Position numbers and translations under genes: made by a program
Assembly (NCBI RefSeq): GCF_000018685.1
Contig: NC_010001.1
Span: 3,302,001-3,366,000, forward strand
Origin: Lachnoclostridium phytofermentans ISDg
Lineage (GTDB): Bacteria; Bacillota; Clostridia; Lachnospirales; Lachnospiraceae
DNA: 64,000 bases
Direction: 5' to 3'
Part shown: piece after piece, positions 7,011 to 15,332 of the stretch
Numbering within the stretch: the first letter of the stretch is position 1
How the letters are laid out: every line of letters starts with the position of its first letter
The notes under the pieces: generated by a model
The model's database searches: none
Seen by the model: only the letters and a program-made list of their open reading frames with translations
What the model was told of the DNA's origin: nothing

Positions 7011-9083
7011 TTAGTTTTGTTCTTTATTCTCTACATGTCCGCAGCCTTCATTGACACAAACTAGTTTTTGTCCTTTTTCTACCATAATTCCATTGCAGAT
7101 TGGACATAACTTACCGGATGGTTTTTGCCAAGACATGAATTCACATTCTGGATTATTCTCACAGCCATAAAATCTACGGCCTTTTTTCGTTTTCTTTATA
7201 ATAATATCACTACCGCATAATGGACATGCAACACCGATTTTTTCAAAGTAAGGTTTTGTATTTCTGCAATCCGGAAATCCAGGACAAGCTAAGAATTTTC
7301 CGTGTGGACCATATTTAATAACCATATTTCTTCCACATTCAGAACAGATAACGTCAGTCTTTTCATCTTCAATAGTTATTTGCTCCAATTGCTTTTCGGC
7401 ATCTTGTACTGCACTTTCTAAGTCAGGATAGAAATTACTTACTACTGTCTTCCAGTTTACAACTCCATCTTCAACACCATCTAATAAAGCTTCTAAATTT
7501 ACTGTGAAATTTACATCAACGATGGTAGGAAAAGCTTGTTTCATTATTCGATTAACAGCTTCTCCAAGCTCTGTTACATAAAGGTTTTTATTTTCTTTGA
7601 TCACGTAACGTCTTGCAATGATGGTGGTTATCGTCGGTGCATAAGTACTTGGTCTACCAATGCCTAACTCCTCTAGTGTCTTTACTAATGCAGCCTCTGT
7701 ATAATGTGGTGGTGCTTGCGTAAAGTGTTGACTAGAGTTGAATTCTTCAAATGTTAATTGTGTCTCCTCAGACAAGGACATCATATTAGAAGTTGTGTTT
7801 TCTTCCTCTTCATCCTCACTCGCGTAAACAGCCATGAACCCATCAAATATAAGCTTAGAGGATGCAACTGTAAAACGATATCCATTTCCATCGATTTTCG
7901 CTGTTGAAGTCTCATACTTCGCTGGTTGCATACGACTTGCAATAAATCTCTTCCATATTAACTGGTACAAACGAAATTGCTCTCTGCTTAGTGACTCTTT
8001 TACAATTACCGGCGTTAAATCTACATAAGTTGGTCTTATTGCTTCATGAGCATCTTGTATCTTTTTCCCGGTTGTTTTATTAACGTCCTGGCTGTTTACA
8101 TATTCTGGTTTGTACTGAGTTTTTATAAATTCTCTTGCCGCTGTATCTGCTTCTTCCGAAACTCTGATAGAGTCTGTACGTAAGTAAGAGATCAAACCAA
8201 TCGTTCCATGCCCTTTTACATCTACACCTTCATATAACTGTTGAGCGATACGCATTGTTTTTTGAGTGGAAAAGTTTAATAATTTTGCAGCCTCTTGTTG
8301 TAAGGTACTTGTAGTAAAAGGTAGCGGAGACTTCTTCTGACGTTCTCCACGCTTTACTTCCGTAATTTTAAACTGAGCACCTTTTAAATCTGCTAATATT
8401 TTATCCATCTCTTCTTTGGATTCTATAGAAATCTTCTTTTTTGTATCTCCATAGAATTTAGCAACCAATGACTTTTTTTCACCTTTTACTTTAAAAGAAG
8501 CATCTAGGTTCCAATATTCCTTAGGAACAAAATCGTTAATTTCCTCTTCACGGTCACAGATGATTCGAAGTGCTACTGACTGTACTCTACCAGCACTTAA
8601 TCCTCTCTTTACCTTTGCCCAAAGGAGCGGACTAATTTTATAACCAACCATTCGATCTAACATTCTTCTTGCTTGCTGGGAATCCACGAGATTCATATCA
8701 ATATCGCGAGCTTCTTTAATCGAATTTTTAATTGCGTTCTTTGTGATTTCATTGAAGGTAATTCGACTTGCGCTCTTATCATCTAACTTTAACGTTTGTG
8801 ATAAATGCCAAGAAATCGCTTCTCCTTCACGGTCAGGGTCAGTTGCGAGATAAACTTTATCTGCCTTTTTTACTTCCTTACGGAGTTTTGCTAGCAAATC
8901 TCCTTTTCCACGAATCGTAATGTATTTAGGTTCAAATCCATTCTCAACATCGATTCCCATTTGACTTTTTGGTAAATCCCTTACATGACCGTTTGATGCA
9001 AGAACCTCATAATTATTTCCTAAAAATTTTTTTATTGTTTTTGCCTTTGCAGGTGATTCCACAATTACTAAATATTTTGGCAT
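7011..9083 (-). CDS. topA: DNA topoisomerase I (type IA)
   Basis: TopA relaxes negative supercoils by single-strand passage. The 690-residue product begins MPKYLVIVESPAKAKTIKKF, the Toprim start. It carries the Toprim acidic motif (TDPDREGEAISWHL, about residues 94-107) and the active-site tyrosine context (GLISYLRTDS, about residue 297). Three C4 zinc ribbons follow near the C-terminus (CSEC...CPGFPDC, CPLC...CENNPEC, CPIC...CVNEGC). The start at 9083 is chosen over an upstream in-frame codon because GAGGGG precedes it and the conserved domain begins there. The gene is monocistronic, with a terminator behind it. Confidence 0.98.
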   Translation of the reverse strand: MPKYLVIVESPAKAKTIKKFLGNNYEVLASNGHVRDLPKSQMGIDVENGFEPKYITIRGKGDLLAKLRKEVKKADKVYLATDPDREGEAISWHLSQTLKLDDKSASRITFNEITKNAIKNSIKEARDIDMNLVDSQQARRMLDRMVGYKISPLLWAKVKRGLSAGRVQSVALRIICDREEEINDFVPKEYWNLDASFKVKGEKKSLVAKFYGDTKKKISIESKEEMDKILADLKGAQFKITEVKRGERQKKSPLPFTTSTLQQEAAKLLNFSTQKTMRIAQQLYEGVDVKGHGTIGLISYLRTDSIRVSEEADTAAREFIKTQYKPEYVNSQDVNKTTGKKIQDAHEAIRPTYVDLTPVIVKESLSREQFRLYQLIWKRFIASRMQPAKYETSTAKIDGNGYRFTVASSKLIFDGFMAVYASEDEEEENTTSNMMSLSEETQLTFEEFNSSQHFTQAPPHYTEAALVKTLEELGIGRPSTYAPTITTIIARRYVIKENKNLYVTELGEAVNRIMKQAFPTIVDVNFTVNLEALLDGVEDGVVNWKTVVSNFYPDLESAVQDAEKQLEQITIEDEKTDVICSECGRNMVIKYGPHGKFLACPGFPDCRNTKPYFEKIGVACPLCGSDIIIKKTKKGRRFYGCENNPECEFMSWQKPSGKLCPICNGIMVEKGQKLVCVNEGCGHVENKEQN

Positions 9084-9530
9084 TGATAAACTCCCCTCAT
9101 ATATATCAGTAGACTTTAATCTCCGTCGAAACAATTTACAAAGATTATTATCTAACCTTATTCTCTATTCTATAGACATTTTCATATTTTCCCATTTTTT
9201 TAGCTCTAAACTCAAATAATCATATACTATTTCTAATTGGCTTTCAAGTAAAATTTTAATAAATAAATGAATGATAGTATAACAAATTCCGATAATATAC
9301 CCTATATCTCATAATATACCAACAATTCTTCAAGAGAATCTTGGCCTTTTTTCGTTACAAGTATATGAATTATCTTATTTATTTATTAATAAATTTTAAA
9401 ATATTCTTTCGATATGTTTTATTTATTCCTTATTATATAAGAAGAATTTATGGTGAAGGCATGTGTCATATACCTGTAGATGCTATCATAAAGCATTTTA
9501 CTCTTGTTTTCAACACATATGATATATGAT

Positions 9531-9585
9531 AAAGCAAAAAAGGATAAAGAGAAAGGTATAATTTCTTTTCCCCACTCTTTACCCC
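9531..9585 (-). terminator. Terminator-like hairpin, first of two related copies
   Basis: Arms AGGATAAAGAG and CTCTTTACCCC (one mismatch) enclose a second small stem. On the minus strand the hairpin is followed by six T. Its sequence resembles that at 9834-9878. Confidence 0.55.
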
Positions 9586-9759
9586 GAACAATCTTAATAC
9601 GTTGATAATGAATACTTCTATATATATCTTATTGCAATATGTAAATGTTGTAACCCCTCCCCAATGGAATTTTAGATGAACCTACATACAATTTTTTCCT
9701 CATTGTTGATAGTCATTATTAACAAATATGATTTAATTCTAATTTGAAATATCTATTTA

Positions 9760-9804
9760 ATCTAGTAGTGGTCTTGAAATCTTTCCAATATATTGTTTGA
9801 TTTG
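9760..9804. repeat. 45-bp exact copy of a comM coding segment
   Basis: These 45 bases are identical to 11577-11621 inside comM, which encode the conserved QIKQYIGKISRPLLDR stretch. Similarity continues weakly for about 18 bp on the 9760 side (14 of 18 matches at 9742-9759) and stops abruptly after 9804. Confidence 0.9.
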
Positions 9805-9833
9805 TCCGCTAGGTTAGATATTTTATACGTTTA

Positions 9834-9878
9834 GGCAAAAAAGGGTAAAGAGAAAGATTCAATTTCTTTTACCCCTTG
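9834..9878 (-). terminator. Terminator-like hairpin behind dprA, second copy
   Basis: Arms AGGGTAAAGAGAAA and TTTCTTTTACCCC pair with one small irregularity; on the minus strand TTTTTT follows. It is the first good terminator downstream of dprA (about 200 bp past its stop). Confidence 0.65.
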
Positions 9879-9883
9879 GTTAC

Positions 9884-9905
9884 ATTATATTCAATTGAAT
9901 ATAAT
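9884..9905. repeat. 22-bp perfect palindrome
   Basis: The half-site ATTATATTCAA is followed directly by its exact reverse complement. There is no loop, so it fits a dyad protein site better than a terminator. No adjacent gene start makes its role clear. Confidence 0.6.
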
Positions 9906-10079
9906 ACGTAAAAATTCATCTCCTTATTTTTATGCTATTCATATGTTTTATACCTATTATAACACGAATTTAATAACTATTAACAACACTTAATGTTATA
10001 GAAATGCAATCCTAACTGCTCTTTGTAATATGCGCAAAACATAAGGCAAGTCCTTAACAAGAACAAAAACTCCCCTTCA

Positions 10080-11189
10080 TTACATTGTCCTTACATACTG
10101 CTGCCCAGATATCATTCTCACATACTGTTTGCTTTCCAATTCAAACAAAACTTCTAATAACTGTCCTTGATTTAAATTTGTTTTCATTAATAACTCTTCA
10201 ACATGAATTGCCTCATGAGATAAGAAAGAGTAAACTAGTTGTTCTACTTCAGTTAATCCTTCCTTCGTTGAGTTAATCTCTCTTGTAGTAACGCCTAACA
10301 GAGAAGAATACTGATTTCTAAGCTCCACTAGAATGTCCTCTGGACTTAACACTAATTTAGCTCCGCTTTGAATTAATAAGTTGCAGCCTTTGGATAACAC
10401 ATCGGTTAGCTTTCCGGGCAACGCAAATATGTCCTTTCCTTGCTCTAACCCACTGTCTACCGTAATCAATGTACCACTTTTTTCTCTAGCTTCCACTACT
10501 AATATTCCATCAGAAAGTGCAGCTATAATTCGATTTCTTAAAGGAAAATGATACGGTAACGCTTTAGATCCTATCGGATACTCCGAAAGAATTCCACCAT
10601 GTAAATTGACCTCTTGATACAGTCCATAATTTTCTCTAGGATAGCACAAATCAAGTCCATTACCGATTACACCATAGGTTTTACCACCGCAACTTAATGC
10701 ACCGCTATGAGCCATGCCATCCACACCCCTTGCAAGTCCGCTGATGATTTGTATTCCAAACAGACTTAATTCTTTTGAAAAATAATAAGCAGCGTCACTG
10801 CCATAGGCACTACAGTTTCTAGCTCCAATGACAGCGATGGAGGGAAGGTCATCTTTTGGTAACTCTCCACGATAATATAGAAACCAAGGTGCATCATAAA
10901 GTTTTTTTAATTTTTCTGGATATTCTTTATCTTCTATACAAATAAAATGAATCCCACGCTTTTTCGTATAATTATATTCATTTTCTAATTCTTCCATCGA
11001 ATATTTTTTATTTAGATAAGATATTACTTCTTCTTTTAAGCCAAGCTTCAATAACTCCTCTTGTTTGGCTTGATAAACGCCCTCAATGGAATGAAATGCG
11101 TATAATAACATAACAATCGTCTTATGTCCTATCACTTCGTTTTTCGATATCCAATACCACAGTAATCGATTCCTTTTTATACAATCCAT
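10080..11189 (-). CDS. dprA: DNA-processing protein DprA (Smf)
   Basis: DprA loads RecA on incoming single-stranded DNA during transformation. The 369-residue product has an N-terminal helical region, then the Rossmann-like DprA domain with IGARNCSAYG (about residues 118-127), SGLARGVDGMAHSGAL (about 152-167), LDLCYPREN and SGTLITVDSGLEQGKDIFAL (about 241-260). A C-terminal winged-helix segment is present (LLMKTNLNQGQLLEVLFELE). The ATG directly follows the comM stop (TAG then ATG), so the two genes form an operon. Confidence 0.96.
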   Translation of the reverse strand: MDCIKRNRLLWYWISKNEVIGHKTIVMLLYAFHSIEGVYQAKQEELLKLGLKEEVISYLNKKYSMEELENEYNYTKKRGIHFICIEDKEYPEKLKKLYDAPWFLYYRGELPKDDLPSIAVIGARNCSAYGSDAAYYFSKELSLFGIQIISGLARGVDGMAHSGALSCGGKTYGVIGNGLDLCYPRENYGLYQEVNLHGGILSEYPIGSKALPYHFPLRNRIIAALSDGILVVEAREKSGTLITVDSGLEQGKDIFALPGKLTDVLSKGCNLLIQSGAKLVLSPEDILVELRNQYSSLLGVTTREINSTKEGLTEVEQLVYSFLSHEAIHVEELLMKTNLNQGQLLEVLFELESKQYVRMISGQQYVRTM

Positions 11190-12728
11190 CTAAACTTCCC
11201 CCCAATACTTTCTATCTACGCCCCGATATCCGATTGCTTCTATTAAATGATGCTTTTCGATAGAATCCTTCCCCTCTAAATCCGCTATGGTACGAGCAAC
11301 TTTTAAAATACGATGATATGCTCTTGCACTTAAGTTCATTGAAGTAAACGCCTGTTCTAAAATCTTTTGTTCTTTATCTCCAAGTGAACAGTACTTTTTT
11401 ACTTCTGAGGGTGAAAGTTGAGAGTTGAAATACTTACCACTTTTTTGGTAGCGGAATAACTGTCGTTCTCGTGCTTCTTTAATACGTTCTCTAATTATGG
11501 AGGAAGACTCGTTACTCTTTCCATAAGTTAATTCCTTATACGCGATTGGAATCGTTTCAACACAAATATCAATTCGATCTAGTAGTGGTCTTGAAATCTT
11601 TCCAATATATTGTTTGATTTGCTGCAGGGAACATTTACACTTACTTCGGTCAGGATAATAACCGCATTTACATGGGTTAAGAGCCGCAACAAGCATAAAA
11701 TTAGCTGGATATGTATAGGTAGCATGAAGCCTTGATATCGTTACTACCTTCTCTTCTAGAGGCTGTCTAAGCACTTCTAAGGTCCGATTATCAAACTCTG
11801 TTAGTTCATCTAAAAATAATACTCCATGGGCTGCTAAACTGATTTCTCCAGGTCTTGGACATCGTCCTCCACCAATGAGTGCTGTTTGAGTAATCGTGTG
11901 ATGCGGGGACCGAAATGGCCTTTCTAAGATCAAAACACGATTATTATCAAGTTGTCCAGATACACTATAAATTTTAGATATATCAAGACTCTCTTCAAAG
12001 CTTAATTCAGGCATAATAGAGGGAATTCTTTTTGCTAGCATCGTCTTACCAGAACCAGGTGTCCCAATCATCATGATATTATGTTGACCAGCAACAGAAA
12101 CCTCAATAGCCCTTTTTGCTGTTACCTGACCAACAATATCAGAAAAATCCAGAGTATTTCTTTCCTCTTGCTCCATAAACAATGAGGTAACATCTAAAAA
12201 CTCAGGAAGTATTGTCATCATGCCAGATACCAACTCCACAGTTAGGCTAAGGTTTTCGACTCCAATCACCTCAATTCCGCTCACTACTGCACCCTCTTTT
12301 GCATTATCCTTCGGTACAATACAGCGTTTAAAACCTTGTTTTTGTGCAGTACAAATAAGTGGAAGGATTCCATTTACACGATGAATCTTTCCATCTAAAC
12401 TAAGTTCTCCAATAAATAAAGTTTGTTCCAAATAATCGTTGGGAATATAACCGGAAGCGGTTAGAATTGCTATGGCGATTGCCAAATCGAAGGCAGTTCC
12501 CTCTTTTTTTACATCAGCTGGTGATAAATTGATAGTGATATGCTTTGGTGGCAATGAATAACCAGAATTTCGTATTGCCGTTTTTACCCGTTCTTTCGCT
12601 TCTTTCACTTCAGAGCCTAAAAATCCAACTAAATCAAAGCTAGGAAGTCCATCACTTACATCTGCCTCTACATTCACGATAAAGGCATCAATCCCATCAA
12701 TCGCAGCACAAAATGACTTACTAAACAT
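11190..12728 (-). CDS. comM: YifB/ComM-family AAA+ ATPase (Mg-chelatase-like)
   Basis: ComM is a hexameric AAA+ helicase that promotes branch migration during transformation; in species where competence is unproven it is named YifB. The 512-residue product has the N-terminal Lon-S5-like fold (VSDGLPSFDLVGF...ITINLSPADVKKEGTAFDL), Walker A GTPGSGKTMLAKR (about residues 222-234), Walker B VLFLDELTEF, a cysteine cluster (NPCKCGYYPDRSKCKC) and a C-terminal domain with NLSARAYHRILKVARTIADL. Length is typical. A strong SigA promoter lies 45 bp upstream. One 45-bp segment is duplicated in the gene-free region 1.8 kb away. Confidence 0.95.
   Translation of the reverse strand: MFSKSFCAAIDGIDAFIVNVEADVSDGLPSFDLVGFLGSEVKEAKERVKTAIRNSGYSLPPKHITINLSPADVKKEGTAFDLAIAIAILTASGYIPNDYLEQTLFIGELSLDGKIHRVNGILPLICTAQKQGFKRCIVPKDNAKEGAVVSGIEVIGVENLSLTVELVSGMMTILPEFLDVTSLFMEQEERNTLDFSDIVGQVTAKRAIEVSVAGQHNIMMIGTPGSGKTMLAKRIPSIMPELSFEESLDISKIYSVSGQLDNNRVLILERPFRSPHHTITQTALIGGGRCPRPGEISLAAHGVLFLDELTEFDNRTLEVLRQPLEEKVVTISRLHATYTYPANFMLVAALNPCKCGYYPDRSKCKCSLQQIKQYIGKISRPLLDRIDICVETIPIAYKELTYGKSNESSSIIRERIKEARERQLFRYQKSGKYFNSQLSPSEVKKYCSLGDKEQKILEQAFTSMNLSARAYHRILKVARTIADLEGKDSIEKHHLIEAIGYRGVDRKYWGEV
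11577..11621. repeat. Source copy of the 45-bp comM duplication
   Basis: Identical to 9760-9804. It encodes the conserved RPLLDR region of ComM, which marks this as the original and the intergenic one as the copy. Confidence 0.9.
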
Positions 12729-12772
12729 CCAATATCCTTTCCTCTCTCCAAGGAAAGCAAATACCTAAAAAT

Positions 12773-12801
12773 ATTATAACAGACAAGTATCTTAGTGACA
12801 A
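12773..12801 (-). promoter_or_regulatory. SigA promoter of comM-dprA
   Basis: On the minus strand, -35 TTGTCA (12796-12801), a 17-bp spacer and -10 TATAAT (12773-12778) lie about 45 bp before the comM start. Near-consensus match. Confidence 0.75.
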
Positions 12802-12802
12802 C

Positions 12803-12885
12803 GAGTTTTTATTAACAAAGAATAAGCTTATGAGTTTTTATTACCAAAGAATAAGCTAGCTTTTATAAACAAAGAATAAGCACAC
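12803..12885. repeat. 29-bp tandem repeat, about 2.9 copies
   Basis: Units start at 12803 and 12832, with a shortened third unit at about 12861. Each contains TTTTAT, then a variable base pair, then ACAAAGAATAAGC (CCAAAG in the second). The array sits directly upstream of the comM promoter. Confidence 0.75.
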
Positions 12886-12980
12886 TTCAGGAATTTTACT
12901 TTGTCATTAACATAAAGCATGCTTTATTTATATATCCTTATCATAAGAAAGAGCTTATATCCAATCTCTGGTCTATACCT

Positions 12981-13018
12981 AAAAAAACCTCCAAATGTTT
13001 CTATCCACTTGGAGGTTC
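12981..13018 (-). terminator. Rho-independent terminator after nrdR
   Basis: A 9-bp perfect stem (AACCTCCAA/TTGGAGGTT) on the minus strand is followed by seven T. It lies about 17 bp past the nrdR stop. Confidence 0.88.
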
Positions 13019-13034
13019 TAGTCATTATTACTTT

Positions 13035-13496
13035 TTAAACATGTTCATGATCGAGTATCTTCTTTAGTTCGTTCATAAAGGTATTGACATCCTTAAATTC
13101 ACGATAAACGGAAGCAAATCGAACATAAGCAACAGCATCTAAGCTCTTTAGCTTATCCATCACAATTTCACCGATTTTATTACTTGGAACTTCTTTTTCT
13201 TCCAAATTAAAAATAGTGTTTTCCACTTCATCAACGAGTGCGTTAATCTGATCTACGGAAATCGGGCGCTTATGGCAGGAACGAAACACACCTGCTTCAA
13301 TTTTGGAACGATCGTAAGGTTCACGATTATTATCCTTCTTAATTACCACCAAAGGTATCGTTTCTACTTTTTCATAAGTAGTAAAACGTTTAGAACATTC
13401 ATCACACTGTCTTCTGCGTCGTATTGAACTGCAATCATCTGCTGGCCTTGAGTCAATTACTCTTGTATTTTCTTTTCCACAAAATGGACACTTCAT
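13035..13496 (-). CDS. nrdR: Transcriptional repressor NrdR
   Basis: NrdR represses ribonucleotide reductase genes in response to (d)ATP. The 153-residue product has an N-terminal zinc ribbon (MKCPFC at residues 1-6 and CDEC at about 31-34, with SIRRRRQC between) and an ATP-cone domain (PLVVIKKDNNREPYDRSKIE, about residues 48-67; later YVRFASVYREF). Length and motifs are canonical. It has its own promoter and terminator, so it is monocistronic. No ribonucleotide reductase gene is in the window. Confidence 0.98.
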   Translation of the reverse strand: MKCPFCGKENTRVIDSRPADDCSSIRRRRQCDECSKRFTTYEKVETIPLVVIKKDNNREPYDRSKIEAGVFRSCHKRPISVDQINALVDEVENTIFNLEEKEVPSNKIGEIVMDKLKSLDAVAYVRFASVYREFKDVNTFMNELKKILDHEHV

Positions 13497-13552
13497 ACGG
13501 TACCTCCCATTATTATATTAACCCGCACATGCTAACCGTAATCTCCACTTTT

Positions 13553-13581
13553 ATTATATTGAATAAATTCCCATAGGTCAA
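13553..13581 (-). promoter_or_regulatory. SigA promoter of nrdR
   Basis: On the minus strand, -35 TTGACC (13576-13581), a 17-bp spacer and -10 TATAAT (13553-13558) lie about 60 bp before the nrdR ATG. Confidence 0.75.
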
Positions 13582-13646
13582 GCATATAGTCAATCATGTT
13601 TTTATATTTTCTTCATATGATAGTAAAAAACGGGAGGATCTATCCA

Positions 13647-13907
13647 ATGCGATTATTTGAAATGCGTAATAAAGAAGTCATAAATTGTAGAGATTGCCTA
13701 CGATTAGGCTTTGTTTGCGACATTATTTTTGATGCTGTCACTGGATGCATTGAAGCTATCATCGTTCCAGGACCACCAAAAATATGGGGGCTTTTAGGAA
13801 GAGATCATGAATATATCATACCTTGGTCATGCATTTGCCAAGTGGGTCCTGACGTCATTCTAGTTGATATTGATGCCACTGAGTGCTTTAAGAAGTGCGG
13901 GGCTTAG
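13647..13907 (+). CDS. YlmC/YmxH-family PRC-barrel protein
   Basis: An 86-residue protein of the YlmC/YmxH family, small single-domain PRC-barrel proteins widespread in spore-forming Firmicutes and of poorly defined role. The sequence shows the family pattern RLFEMRNKEVINCRDCLRLG (residues 2-21), the segment IEAIIVPGP near residue 40, and a region with HEYIIPWSCICQVGPDVILV near residues 55-74. Start 13647 is preferred over an upstream in-frame ATG because GGGAGG lies 9-10 nt before it and the conserved domain begins there. The gene is divergent from nrdR. Confidence 0.9.
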   Translation: MRLFEMRNKEVINCRDCLRLGFVCDIIFDAVTGCIEAIIVPGPPKIWGLLGRDHEYIIPWSCICQVGPDVILVDIDATECFKKCGA

Positions 13908-13928
13908 ATACTGAATCATAAATCCCTC

Positions 13929-13957
13929 TTTACAATCGAACCTTTGTTTCCTATAAT
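13929..13957 (+). promoter_or_regulatory. Candidate SigA promoter upstream of dinB
   Basis: TTTACA (13929-13934), a 17-bp spacer and TATAAT (13952-13957). The next gene on this strand is dinB, 170 bp away. Confidence 0.6.
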
Positions 13958-13983
13958 AATTATTATGGAGTATACAGCATATT

Positions 13984-14029
13984 TTAAATCAGATCGATGG
14001 CGCTAGAATAGTATATGATCTGAATTTAA
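13984..14029. repeat. Inverted repeat in the dinB leader
   Basis: Arms TTAAATCAGATC and GATCTGAATTTAA pair with a one-base bulge across a 21-nt loop. It lies between the dinB promoter candidate and the gene, so it would be in the 5' leader. No T-run follows on the plus strand. Confidence 0.55.
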
Positions 14030-14129
14030 GATCTCGAATTACAAATTACAAATTACCATCGGGATTAGCTATATAGTTTATTAGTATCAACTCCCATATT
14101 CAATTTATAAATATAAGGAAACGAGAAAT

Positions 14130-15332
14130 ATGAGTAAAAATGAACGACTAATTTTTCATGTGGATGTGAATAGTGCCTTCTTAAGCTGGGAATCTGTACA
14201 TCGTTTAGCAGCGGATCCCGAGTCGATTGACTTACGTACCATCCCTTCTGCTGTTGGTGGTGACAAACAAAGCAGGCACGGTATCGTTTTAGCAAAATCC
14301 ACCCAGGCAAAATCTTTTGGCATTGTTACTGGGGAACCACTAACTCATGCACTTCAAAAGTGTCCCTCTTTGGTAGTAGTACCCCCTAATTTTGAAGTAT
14401 ATACAAGATATTCAGAACGATTAATGAATCTATTATCAGAATATACACCTACTTTGAACCAATTTAGTATTGATGAAGCGTTCCTTGATATGACTGATAC
14501 TTATCATCTCTTTGGTGCTCCTATGGATATCGCGAATCAAATTAGAGATCGAGTATTGAAGGAATTAGGTTTTACTGTAAACATTGGAATTTCTACCAAT
14601 AAACTACTTGCTAAGATGGCTTCCGACTTTAAAAAACCGAATCTTTGCCACTCCTTATTTCCATCTGAAATACCAGAAAAGATGTGGCCTCTTCCTGTTG
14701 AGGAATTGTTTTTTGTCGGAAAATCCGCGAAAGCCAAATTTGGTATCTTAGGAATTCGCAGTATTTACGATTTAGCACATACGAATGTAAATATCCTAAA
14801 AACACATCTAGGAAACAAATATAGTGCTCTAATCCATGAATACGCGAATGGTATCGATGAAGAACCAGTTGAAGTTACTGATCCTAAGGCAAAAGGTTGT
14901 GGAAACAGTATCACATTAAGTCAAGATGTCATTGATAACGCAATTGCAAAACAAGTCTTACTAGCATTAAGTGAAACCGTTGGTGCAAGGCTACGCTCCT
15001 CTAATGTTTCATGTAGCTGCATTACTGTTGAAATTAAATATACTAATTTCCAAACCTATACCCATCAAACAGTCTTACCACATCAAACGAACACGACAGC
15101 AACTATTTATGAGGCTGCTTGTCGTTTATTTGATGAATTTTGGGACAACTCACCGATCCGTTTACTAGGTATTCGAACTACCAAACTAGACGATACAGAC
15201 TTTTCACAGATCAGTCTTTTTGATAACAACCAATCGGATAAGTTTAAGAAACTTGATTCTGCTATTGATTCTATCCGTAATAAATATGGTATTGATTCCG
15301 TAAAAAGAGCTAGTTTTTTAAAGAAGGGTTGA
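14130..15332 (+). CDS. dinB: Y-family DNA polymerase IV (DinB), C-terminus altered by IS insertion
   Basis: DinB is an error-prone translesion polymerase. The 400-residue product has the Y-family motifs HVDVNSAFLSWE (about residues 10-21), catalytic SIDEAFLD (about 112-119), VNIGISTNKLLAKMASDFKKP (helix-hairpin region) and a C-terminal little-finger domain with VKRASFLKK. The frame ends FLKKG-stop exactly where an IS30-family element begins. Beyond the element the same 14 bases recur and continue in frame as FLKKDTICNHKLGK-stop, which was probably the native end. About nine residues are replaced by one glycine, so polymerase function is probably kept, but any extreme C-terminal beta-clamp motif would be lost. 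Confidence 0.93.
   Translation: MSKNERLIFHVDVNSAFLSWESVHRLAADPESIDLRTIPSAVGGDKQSRHGIVLAKSTQAKSFGIVTGEPLTHALQKCPSLVVVPPNFEVYTRYSERLMNLLSEYTPTLNQFSIDEAFLDMTDTYHLFGAPMDIANQIRDRVLKELGFTVNIGISTNKLLAKMASDFKKPNLCHSLFPSEIPEKMWPLPVEELFFVGKSAKAKFGILGIRSIYDLAHTNVNILKTHLGNKYSALIHEYANGIDEEPVEVTDPKAKGCGNSITLSQDVIDNAIAKQVLLALSETVGARLRSSNVSCSCITVEIKYTNFQTYTHQTVLPHQTNTTATIYEAACRLFDEFWDNSPIRLLGIRTTKLDDTDFSQISLFDNNQSDKFKKLDSAIDSIRNKYGIDSVKRASFLKKG
15314..15327. repeat. Left flanking direct repeat of the IS30-family element
   Basis: TTTTTTAAAGAAGG is repeated exactly at 17000-17013 on the other side of the element. It is part of the dinB coding end. Most IS30 relatives make 2-4 bp duplications, though longer ones are known in the family. 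Confidence 0.8.

Larger units (their letters stand above)
9084..10079. other. 1-kb gene-free region with copied comM fragment and duplicated hairpins
   Basis: No credible reading frame is present on either strand. The stretch holds two related terminator-like hairpins (about 9531-9585 and 9834-9878), an exact 45-bp copy of part of comM (9760-9804) and a 22-bp perfect palindrome (9884-9905). Together these look like a scar of local duplication or gene loss. Confidence 0.65.

Noticed and set aside
9341..9529. Plus-strand reading frame of 62 codons in the topA-dprA gap
   Set aside because: No ribosome site, hydrophobic AT-driven composition, and it ends at a terminator-like hairpin; looks like noise.
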